DNA of 5,093 nt. It comes from an uncultured Acetobacteraceae bacterium. GTDB lineage: Bacteria > Pseudomonadota > Alphaproteobacteria > Acetobacterales > Acetobacteraceae. Position numbers and translations under genes: made by a program. The stretch's first letter is position 1. Each line of letters begins with the position of its first letter. Under the pieces are notes generated by a model that was not told the origin of the DNA, did not search any database, and saw only the letters and a list, made by a program, of their open reading frames with translations. The stretch spans positions 1 through 5,093 of the forward strand of contig CALGVL010000165.1 in NCBI GenBank assembly GCA_937930165.1. The letters run 5' to 3'. Of the stretch, positions 1-4,701 are shown in pieces.

Positions 1-51
1 GCATACGAGATTGGTCAGTGACTGGAGTTCAGACGTGTGCTCTTCCGATCT
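1..51 (+). other. Illumina P7/TruSeq adapter contamination (not genomic)
   Basis: These bases match the Illumina indexed P7 adapter primer as I know it. Bases 1-11 (GCATACGAGAT) are the end of the flow-cell P7 sequence. Bases 12-17 (TGGTCA) sit where the 6-base index belongs and are the reverse complement of the standard TruSeq index 4 (TGACCA). Bases 18-51 are the 34-base TruSeq read-2 primer segment ending in CTCTTCCGATCT. The genomic insert therefore starts at 52. Translations through this segment give the familiar artefact peptide DWSSDVCSSDL, so any open frame that begins here is spurious. The match runs without mismatch over the whole segment and I consider it certain. Confidence 0.98.
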
Positions 52-58
52 GCGCCGG

Positions 59-350
59 TTACACCTTCTGGCGCGTATCCTGCGCCTCGCATCGCAGGTG
101 ATAGAGATGGTGATGTCGCCCTCGATCTTCGAGAGGCTCGGTGCCTGCCCCTCCTTCCGGCTGGCGCTGATCACCCAACTCACCGATATCGAAGGTTGAG
201 GGGTAGGGGCGAGGGCGATGATGTTGTGGTCCTTCCCGATCCAGCCTCCAGTTCCTCCGCCACGAGCTTCGCATTTCCCGCCACCGCAGCGCGCCTAGCC
301 GTGCCTACATTCGGGTCGCTACGGTTTATGAAACAGGTTGCGTAGAGGAC
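59..350 (-). pseudogene. Decayed GlpC-like Fe-S oxidoreductase (CCG domain) remnant
   Basis: Four short blocks on the minus strand, in shifting frames, line up in order with the GlpC-like heterodisulfide-reductase-related proteins found near rubrerythrin and DUF3501 genes. They are VLYATCFINRSDPNVG (350-303), running on to NAKLVAEELE; then, after a frameshift, WIGKDHNIIALAPT (243-202); then TFDIGE (~196-179); then, in another frame, SRKEGQAPSLSKIEGDITIS leading into ITCDAR, with a last shift to AQDTRQKV and a stop near 59. From memory of the family, expected blocks are LYATCFVNYN-P, WI-KG-DI-AL-PSCALML, TFDISEYVVDIA-KEGLAP and ACHARAQN-G-KA. The CCGMPQLEQGD cysteine motif and the SCALMLKFEW stretch are missing, and His of CHARAQ is Asp. 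The protein cannot be made intact. Nearness to the adapter leaves open that some shifts are assembly errors, but two internal deletions argue for real decay. No clear N-terminal ferredoxin part is visible upstream. Confidence 0.62.
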
Positions 351-522
351 TGCCTTTGCCGCCCCGCCCAGTGGGCTCCCTTCTTCTTCTCTTCTTCACC
401 CTCACCACGCGGTAGCGCGGAGACGGACGCGAAAAGCTGCCATTGCTGCTCCCTGGGACCGTTACCGCCCTGGGGTGTGGCGCGAGGCGGCGATAGGTGT
501 TAACGAATAGTTTTCCCGATTT
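351..522. other. Intergenic region between pseudogene and oxyR
   Basis: I see no supported gene here. The stretch is less GC-biased than its surroundings toward the right (AT-rich at about 498-522) and carries a 22-base pure pyrimidine tract at 376-397 (CTT/TTC-like units), which reads as a purine run on the minus strand. It would have to hold the promoters for oxyR and formerly for the divergent GlpC-like gene. A TTAACG at 500-505 resembles a -35 element, but no convincing -10 follows at 16-18 bp. A stop codon (TAG, 508-510) in the oxyR frame rules out an upstream extension of OxyR. Confidence 0.5.
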
Positions 523-541
523 TCATCGACAATATCGATGA
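523..541. promoter_or_regulatory. LysR-type operator-like inverted repeat over the oxyR start codon
   Basis: TCATCGA (523-529) and TCGATGA (535-541) are perfect 7-bp inverted arms around a 5-base centre CAATA. Within it lies ATC-N9-GAT (525-527 and 537-539), which also contains the T-N11-A core (526, 538) typical of LysR-family binding sites. The right arm includes the oxyR ATG (538-540). No Shine-Dalgarno sequence is visible before this ATG, so the message may be leaderless or poorly translated. If OxyR bound here it would sit on its own translation and transcription start region, which suits autorepression. The repeat is seen directly; the operator role is inferred. Confidence 0.5.
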
Positions 542-1470
542 CCGCGCTTCCCACCCCTCAGCAGCTCCGATACCTCCTGGCCTTGGCCGATCATGGCCAT
601 TTCGGCCGCGCCGCCGCCGCCTGCGCGGTGACGCAGTCCACCCTTTCGGCCGGCATCATCGCCCTGGAACGCCAATTGGACGCTGCCCTGCTGGAACGCG
701 GTGCCGCCAAGCGCCCGGTCTTCACCCCTCTGGGCCTGGAGGTGGTGGAGCGCGCCCGCGCCGCGCTCTCCGCCCTGGAGGCGGTGGCGGAAACCGCCGC
801 TTCGGCACGCGATCCGCTTTCCGGTCCGCTGCGCCTTGGTATCATCCCGACCATCGGGCCCTTCCTGCTGCCGCGCCTGATGCCGGTGCTGCGCCGCGCA
901 TTTCCCCGCCTGCGCCTCTGGCTGCGGGAGGACAAGACGGAGCGGCTGGTGGCACAACTGGAGGCTGGACGGCTGGATCTGCTGCTGCTGGCGCTACCCT
1001 GCGCCTGCGGCGACGCTGAGACGCTGCCCATCGCCGTCGATCCCTTCCTGGCCGCTCTCCCGGCGGAGCACCGGCTGGCAGCGCGGGACCGGGTGCCCGT
1101 CGGCGCCCTGACCGCCGAGCGGGTGCTGCTGCTGGAGGACGGCCATTGCCTGCGCGAGCACGCGCTGGATGCCTGTGGCCTGCCGCGCGGCGTGGCGCCG
1201 GGAGGAGAGGAGGGCTTTGCCGCCACTTCGCTGCACACCCTGGTGCAGATGGTCGCCAGCGGTCTCGGCGTGACCTTGCTGCCGCAACTGGCGGTGGAGG
1301 GGGGTGTCCTGGCCGGTGCGGCAGTGGAGATCCGGCCGTTGGATCCGGCCACGCCCGGCGATCCCGCGCCCGGCCGTAGCCTGGCGCTGGCCTGGCGCGC
1401 CCGCAGCCCGCGCGCGGCAGAATTCCGTGGCCTGGCCCCGGCCATTGCCGCTTCGGTCCGGGTGGATTAA
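538..1470 (+). CDS. oxyR: Hydrogen peroxide-sensing LysR-family regulator OxyR
   Basis: This 310-residue protein has the usual LysR/OxyR length and layout. The N-terminal winged helix-turn-helix spans roughly residues 5-65 (LRYLLALADHGHFGRAAAAC, then VTQSTLSAGI), followed by a linker helix and a two-lobed regulatory domain. OxyR-specific landmarks are GIIPTIGPFLLP (Thr105 equals the conserved peroxide-pocket Thr), LEDGHCLREHALDAC, and TSLHTLVQMVASGLGVTLLP. Cys204 and Cys213 lie nine residues apart, exactly like the redox pair C199/C208 of E. coli OxyR, and His203 precedes the first. This should therefore be a disulfide-switching activator of peroxide defence genes. ATG 538 is the first start after an in-frame stop at 508, and the N-terminus matches the family there, although no ribosome binding site is visible. 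The gene is followed after 26 nt by the desulfinase-like gene on the same strand. Confidence 0.93.
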   Translation: MTALPTPQQLRYLLALADHGHFGRAAAACAVTQSTLSAGIIALERQLDAALLERGAAKRPVFTPLGLEVVERARAALSALEAVAETAASARDPLSGPLRLGIIPTIGPFLLPRLMPVLRRAFPRLRLWLREDKTERLVAQLEAGRLDLLLLALPCACGDAETLPIAVDPFLAALPAEHRLAARDRVPVGALTAERVLLLEDGHCLREHALDACGLPRGVAPGGEEGFAATSLHTLVQMVASGLGVTLLPQLAVEGGVLAGAAVEIRPLDPATPGDPAPGRSLALAWRARSPRAAEFRGLAPAIAASVRVD

Positions 1471-1484
1471 CCCGGGACCGGCAC

Positions 1485-1491
1485 AGGGAGG
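1485..1491 (+). promoter_or_regulatory. Ribosome binding site of the desulfinase-like gene
   Basis: AGGGAGG ends five bases before the ATG at 1497. It is the strongest Shine-Dalgarno sequence in the window and fixes that start. It lies inside the 26-nt gap after oxyR, where no promoter fits well, so this gene is probably read from the oxyR transcript or from a promoter inside oxyR. Confidence 0.8.
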
Positions 1492-1496
1492 GAAAC

Positions 1497-2699
1497 ATGG
1501 ACGGCCTGACCCCGGAACAGCTGCGCCTGCGCGACCGCGCCCGGGAACTGGCGCGGGAGGCTGCCGCCCAGGCTGCCGAAACCGATCGGACCGAGCAGTA
1601 TCCCTGGCCCATGGTGCGGAAGATGACGGAGGCTGGCTTTCTCGGCCTCACCATCCCGCAGGAATGGGGCGGCCCGGGCCTCTCCTATTTCGATGCAGTA
1701 CTGGTCATCGAGGAGTTCGCCAGGGCCTGCGCCGTCTGCGGCCGGGTCGCTGTCGAGGCCAATATGGGCGCGATCGGCGCCGTCATGGCCTATGGCACGC
1801 CGGCGCAGAAGCGCCTCGCCGCCGAACTGGTGCTGGGTGGCGACAAGCCCGCCATCTGCATCACCGAGCCGGAGGCCGGCTCCGCCGCCACGGAAATGAC
1901 CACCCGCGCGGTGCGGCGGGGCGATGTCTGGGTGATCGACGGCACGAAGCATTGGATCACCGGCGGTGGCATCTCCCGCCTGCACCTGATCTTCGCCCGC
2001 GCCATCGAGGATGGGGAGGAGAAGGGCATCGGCGGCTTCCTCGCGGTCCGCAATTCGGAGGCGGACCCGCCGGGCCTGGTCATCCACCGCCGCATCCCCT
2101 CCATGGGGCTGAAGGGTATGCCGGAGGCCGAGATCCGCTTCCAGGGCCTGGAAGTGCCGGACTCCATGGTCCTGCGCCCGCCAGGGGGCTTCGCCCGCGG
2201 CTTCGGCCGGCTGATGGATGCCTATAACGGCCAGCGCGTCGGCGCCGCGACGGTGGCGCTTGGCCTCGCGGCCGGCGCCTACGACCATGCGCTGGACTAC
2301 GCCCAGAGGCGGCGGCAATTTGGCCGGCCGATTGCGGAATTCCAGGGCCTCTCCTGGATGCTGGCCGATATGTCCATCAAGCTCGAGGCCGCCCGCGCCC
2401 TGGTCTGGCGCGCCGCCCGCAGCGCCGGCCCTGCCGGCTTCCCGGACCGCTTGGCCGCCGCCCAGGCCAAGGTCCTGGCCGCGGACACTGCCATCGAGGT
2501 CACCAACATGGCCCTGCAGGTCTGGGGCGCTGCCGGCTACAGTCGGGAGAATCCGATGGAACGGTATGTTCGCGACGCCCGGATGTTCGCCATCGCCGGC
2601 GGTACCGCGCAAGTATTGCGCAATCAGGTCGCGGAGCAGTTGCTTGGCCGCAAGCTGCCGCAGACACGCGACGGCTTCCTGAAACTGGCCGCGGAATAG
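1497..2699 (+). CDS. acd: Acyl-CoA dehydrogenase-fold protein, probable 3-sulfinopropanoyl-CoA desulfinase
   Basis: The 400-residue protein has the full flavin acyl-CoA dehydrogenase fold: an N-terminal helical domain (LTPEQLRLRDRARELA onward), a middle beta domain with ICITEPEAGSAATEMTTRA and HWITGGG, and a C-terminal helical domain with RRRQFGRPIAEFQ, NPMERYVRDARMF and IAGGTAQVLRNQ. The usual catalytic Glu in the YEGT position is Gly368, and the alternative isovaleryl-CoA-type Glu position reads NGQR, with Gln246. Classical alpha-beta dehydrogenation is thus unlikely. As I recall it, Acd of Advenella mimigardefordensis has the same replacements, the same TEQYPW, GDKPAICI-EP, ITGGG-S-LHLIFAR and KLPQTRDG blocks, and an essential Arg84 that corresponds here to Arg83 (CGRVAVEANMGAIG). 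That enzyme hydrolyses 3-sulfinopropanoyl-CoA to propanoyl-CoA and sulfite, with FAD as a structural cofactor. Fold and missing base are seen; the substrate is inferred from remembered similarity. A related CoA-sulfinate or a non-desulfinase activity remains possible. The gene is complete and cytoplasmic, with no signal peptide. Confidence 0.78.
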   Translation: MDGLTPEQLRLRDRARELAREAAAQAAETDRTEQYPWPMVRKMTEAGFLGLTIPQEWGGPGLSYFDAVLVIEEFARACAVCGRVAVEANMGAIGAVMAYGTPAQKRLAAELVLGGDKPAICITEPEAGSAATEMTTRAVRRGDVWVIDGTKHWITGGGISRLHLIFARAIEDGEEKGIGGFLAVRNSEADPPGLVIHRRIPSMGLKGMPEAEIRFQGLEVPDSMVLRPPGGFARGFGRLMDAYNGQRVGAATVALGLAAGAYDHALDYAQRRRQFGRPIAEFQGLSWMLADMSIKLEAARALVWRAARSAGPAGFPDRLAAAQAKVLAADTAIEVTNMALQVWGAAGYSRENPMERYVRDARMFAIAGGTAQVLRNQVAEQLLGRKLPQTRDGFLKLAAE

Positions 2700-2733
2700 G
2701 GCCGCGGATTGACAATCCGGGGTTCGGCCCCTA
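2697..2733 (+). other. Compound stem-loop at the desulfinase stop codon / rpmJ leader
   Basis: An outer stem pairs TAGGGCCG (2697-2704) with CGGCCCCTA (2725-2733), leaving one bulged base. It encloses a perfect inner hairpin CGGATT (2705-2710), loop GAC, AATCCG (2714-2719). The stem starts on the TAG stop of the upstream gene. No T-tract follows, so it does not look like a canonical intrinsic terminator. It could mark a 3' processing or Rho-related end of the upstream message, or be incidental, because a good rpmJ promoter overlaps it. Confidence 0.45.
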
Positions 2734-2737
2734 GACG
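2709..2737 (+). promoter_or_regulatory. Putative sigma-70 promoter of rpmJ
   Basis: TTGACA (2709-2714) is a perfect -35 element. With the optimal 17-bp spacer it is followed by TAGACG (2732-2737), a modest -10 hexamer keeping the first T-A and the fourth A. Transcription would start near 2744 and give a leader of about 18 nt that includes the ribosome binding site GAGGA (2749-2753). The position in a short gap before a constitutive ribosomal protein gene supports the call. Confidence 0.55.
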
Positions 2738-2748
2738 CACCGCCTCCT

Positions 2749-2753
2749 GAGGA
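2749..2753 (+). promoter_or_regulatory. Ribosome binding site of rpmJ
   Basis: GAGGA lies eight bases before the ATG at 2762. It supports the start of the short L36 gene, which is below the usual size cut-off of ORF callers. Confidence 0.7.
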
Positions 2754-2761
2754 CTGCCACG

Positions 2762-2887
2762 ATGAAGATCCGCAACTCTCTCAAGACCGCCAAGACGCGC
2801 GACAAGAACTGCGTGGTGGTGCGCCGCCGTGGCCGCCTCTACGTGCTGAACAAGAAAAATCCGCGGCTGAAGGCCCGCCAGGGCTGA
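2762..2887 (+). CDS. rpmJ: 50S ribosomal protein L36 (zinc-free type)
   Basis: The frame encodes 41 residues, beginning MKIRNSLKTAKTRDKNC, continuing VVVRRRGRLYVLNKKNPRLK and ending ARQG. This is the typical alphaproteobacterial L36: very basic, with the RRRGR-YV-NK-NPR-KARQG ending. L36 binds 23S rRNA at the base of the large subunit. The classical zinc-ribbon form carries three Cys and one His; here only Cys17 is left, so this is the C-minus form that does not bind zinc. In alphaproteobacteria this form is usually the only L36 and stands alone, away from the main ribosomal protein operon, as it does here. It has its own likely promoter and ribosome binding site, and a strong stem-loop 34 nt after the TGA. 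Start, stop and length all fit the family. Confidence 0.96.
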   Translation: MKIRNSLKTAKTRDKNCVVVRRRGRLYVLNKKNPRLKARQG

Positions 2888-2893
2888 TTGGCT

Positions 2894-2909
2894 GGGCGCG
2901 CCTGCGCCC
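2894..2909. repeat. Short perfect hairpin after rpmJ
   Basis: GGGCGC (2894-2899) and GCGCCC (2904-2909) pair perfectly around the loop GCCT. It begins seven bases after the rpmJ stop. No T-tract follows. It may add to 3'-end stability or termination of rpmJ. Confidence 0.45.
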
Positions 2910-2920
2910 TGGCCACACCG

Positions 2921-2958
2921 GGCCCGAGGCATCCTGCCCTGAGCAGGATTCCTGGGCC
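2921..2958 (+). terminator. Strong stem-loop, probable rpmJ terminator
   Basis: The inner stem ATCCTGC (2931-2937) pairs with GCAGGAT (2943-2949) around the loop CCTGA. The outer stem GGCCCgAGG (2921-2929) pairs with CCTGGGCC (2951-2958) with one bulged G and one C/T mismatch between the stems, giving about 15 base pairs. The downstream bases GGTTTCAT hold only a short T run, so termination may be weak or bidirectional. Its position 34 nt after rpmJ, in a convergent gap, suits a transcription end. Confidence 0.6.
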
Positions 2959-2966
2959 GGTTTCAT

Positions 2967-2983
2967 ATCCTGGCCAATAGGAT
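2967..2983. repeat. Short inverted repeat ATCCT/AGGAT
   Basis: ATCCT (2967-2971) and AGGAT (2979-2983) flank the 7-base loop GGCCAAT. The arms repeat the core of the adjacent larger stem-loop (ATCCTGC/GCAGGAT), so the two could pair alternatively. TTCGTGTTT follows, a modest T-rich stretch. This could be a second, weaker terminator. Confidence 0.35.
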
Positions 2984-3216
2984 TCGTGTTTGGGCGGCGG
3001 CGCCTTTGCCTTTGAGGGTTCTCGCGACCAGCGCAGGAATGGCGCGATCCGCAGGCGGGGACGCCGCAGGCATGGCTGCCGCCCCGACCGAACCCTGGCA
3101 ACGGCCCGGCTGATCGGGCTCTGGGTGAACGCAATCTTCCTTGCAGTCCAGCCGGGGCGGTGAGGCGGATGGCGCAGGGGTGACCATGCCGCCAACAAGG
3201 ACCGCCAGCCGGGAAG

Positions 3217-3238
3217 GCGGCATATCGCCTGATGCCGC
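3217..3238 (-). terminator. Stem-loop after the histidine kinase gene
   Basis: GCGGCAT (3217-3223) and ATGCCGC (3232-3238) form a perfect 7-bp stem with an 8-base loop, 17 nt past the kinase stop codon in the direction of transcription. No T-tract follows on the minus strand. An overlapping alternative stem (AGGCG 3215-3219 with CGCCT 3226-3230) excludes the first. It is a plausible 3'-end structure for the two-component operon. Confidence 0.4.
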
Positions 3239-3255
3239 AGCCCTCCTCTCCTCCG

Positions 3256-4701
3256 TCAAGCCGGGCCTGGTGCCGGCGGCGGGATCTCCAGCCTTACCCG
3301 CAGGCCGGGCCGGTTGTCCTCAAGCGAGAGGCGGATGCCGTGCAATTCCGCCACGGCTGCGACCAGCGCCAGGCCAAGGCCGCTGCCAGGGCGTGAGCGT
3401 GCCGCATCCAGTCGGTAGAAGCGCCGCAACACGCGGTCCCGCTCCGCCTCCGGGATTCCCGGGCCGTCATCCGCCACCTCCAGCACCGCGCCGCCGGCAG
3501 GGCGGGCCGCAAGGGAAAGGAGAATCCGGCCGCCCTGCCGCCCATGCACCACGGCATTCTCGATCAGGTTGGCAAGCATCTGCGTCACCAGCTCCGGATC
3601 GCCCCAGGCGGCGAGGCCGGGCGCGAGTTGTGTCTCCAGCTTCTGTTCGCGCTCCTCTGCTGCCGGTGCGTAAACCTCCGCCACGGTTTCTGCCACCGCC
3701 GTCAGGTCGAAACGGGTGAAGGCGGCACGGCGCGCGCCGCTTTCCACCTGCGCGATCCGTAGCAGGGCAGCAAAGATGCCGAGGATGCGGTCGCAATCCG
3801 CCAGCGCGCCTTCGATCGTCTCCCGCCATGGCGCCTCCCCCTCAGGCTCGCCTCCTGGTGCAGTCCGGAGTGCCGCCTCCAGCCGCTGCCGCAAGCGGGA
3901 GAGGGGGGTGCGCAGGTCATGTGCGATGTCATCCGTCACCTGCCGCAGCGCATCCATTAGCGCCTGCATGCGATCGAGCGTCGCATTGATGCGCGTTGCC
4001 AGGCGGTCGAACTCGTCGCCGCCCTCGCGTGTCGGCAGGCGTCGGCGGATCTCGCCGGCCTCCACCGCGGCCAGCGCCGTCTCCATGCGCGCCGCGCGCA
4101 GCACCACGCCGCGGCCCATGACGATGCCGCCCAGCAGGCCGATGAGCAGCGCCCCGCCACCGACCCAGCCGGCGGCACCGAGAAGCCGGGCCTCCAATTC
4201 CCGCACCGGCGCCAGGTCCCGTGCGACGATGATGAAATTGCCGTCCGGCAGAGGCTCGCCCAGCGCGAGCAGGCCGGTTTCCGGGCCTGCCGCGCCGCCT
4301 TGCAGCCGCAGGGTGTGCCAGCCGCGCCGGGGCGGCGCCTGGGCCAGATTGCCGGCGATCCGGCTGCCATCCGGCGCGGTCAGCGCGTAATATTCGGTGC
4401 CGGCGCGATCGGCGGCGAGACGGGCCTCCACCGAGATGGCGACGGAGGCCACGCCGCCCAGCTGGGCCGCACGCTGCAGCACGCCCATGTCGCGGGCCAC
4501 CTCATCCGCCACCTGCTGCGCCGCGAAACCCGTCGTCGCCCACCAGGCCACCGCCGAGAGCACGGCAGTGCCGAGCAGGGTCAGCGCGAGATGCAGCAGG
4601 GTCACGCGGAAGGCGGTCGTCCGCAGGATACGGAAGACCGGATTCCGCAGCCAGGAGGAACGGCCCCCCGTCGCTGGCTGGATGGGCTCAGCCGGGCGCA
4701 C
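3256..4701 (-). CDS. HAMP-domain sensor histidine kinase of an OmpR-type two-component system
   Basis: This 481-residue inner-membrane kinase has the classical order. A first membrane segment lies at about residues 31-55 (VTLLHLALTLLGTAVLSAVAWW), then an extracytoplasmic sensor region of about 115 residues, a second membrane segment at about 172-195 (GWVGGGALLIGLLGGIVMG), and a HAMP linker to about 250. The dimerisation/phosphoacceptor H-box DDIAHDLRTPLSRLR has His261 as the phosphorylated residue. The ATPase domain has the N-box NLIENAVVHG (Asn378, Asn382), G1 VADDGPGIPEAE, F-box RRFYRLD and G2 GSGLGLALV. All catalytic motifs are present, so it should phosphorylate the regulator encoded just upstream. 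The sensor region has no motif I recognise (it contains YYALTAPDGSRIAGNL), so the signal is unknown. The start is a GTG (4701-4699) lying within the regulator gene, a 14-nt overlap without a clear ribosome binding site, implying translational coupling. The true start could lie slightly downstream. Confidence 0.93.
   Translation of the reverse strand: MRPAEPIQPATGGRSSWLRNPVFRILRTTAFRVTLLHLALTLLGTAVLSAVAWWATTGFAAQQVADEVARDMGVLQRAAQLGGVASVAISVEARLAADRAGTEYYALTAPDGSRIAGNLAQAPPRRGWHTLRLQGGAAGPETGLLALGEPLPDGNFIIVARDLAPVRELEARLLGAAGWVGGGALLIGLLGGIVMGRGVVLRAARMETALAAVEAGEIRRRLPTREGGDEFDRLATRINATLDRMQALMDALRQVTDDIAHDLRTPLSRLRQRLEAALRTAPGGEPEGEAPWRETIEGALADCDRILGIFAALLRIAQVESGARRAAFTRFDLTAVAETVAEVYAPAAEEREQKLETQLAPGLAAWGDPELVTQMLANLIENAVVHGRQGGRILLSLAARPAGGAVLEVADDGPGIPEAERDRVLRRFYRLDAARSRPGSGLGLALVAAVAELHGIRLSLEDNRPGLRVRLEIPPPAPGPA

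Larger units (their letters stand above)
2888..3255. other. Non-coding convergent intergenic region
   Basis: This 368-bp gap lies between the 3' ends of rpmJ (plus) and the histidine kinase gene (minus). Open frames cross it in several directions, but none has family-like sequence or a start with a ribosome binding site. What it does hold is a run of inverted repeats, most of them near rpmJ: 2894-2909, 2921-2958, 2967-2983, and one near the kinase end at 3217-3238. I see no tRNA, small-RNA signature or insertion sequence in the middle part (about 2985-3215). Confidence 0.6.

Noticed and set aside
11..345. Plus-strand open frames of 62 and 102 codons at the left end
   Set aside because: Both start inside the sequencing adapter, and the rest of their translation is antisense to the decayed GlpC-like gene; no family-like sequence.
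376..397. 22-base pyrimidine tract as a microsatellite or regulatory polypurine element
   Set aside because: The units are irregular and too few for a true tandem repeat, and nothing around it supports a function.
591..1654. Minus-strand open frames of 284 and 270 codons opposite oxyR
   Set aside because: Shadow frames with Arg/Ser/Pro-rich composition and no recognisable domain; the plus frame is an unmistakable OxyR.
1467..2612. Minus-strand open frame of 381 codons opposite the desulfinase-like gene
   Set aside because: Long antisense frames are expected in GC-rich coding DNA with G/C third positions. Its translation is low-complexity Gly/Ala/Arg and shows no domain, while the plus frame is a full conserved enzyme.
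2720..2733. GGGGTTCGGCCCC as a tRNA T-arm
   Set aside because: No acceptor, D or anticodon stems can be built around it; the 62-bp gap is too short for a tRNA and the bases are better explained by the stem-loop and promoter.
2839..3259. Several minus-strand open frames of about 100-120 codons in the rpmJ-kinase gap
   Set aside because: They overlap each other in different frames, lack ribosome binding sites and have no family resemblance. Fragments such as RHSCAGRENP recall translated intergenic repeats, but I could not show a repeat within this window.
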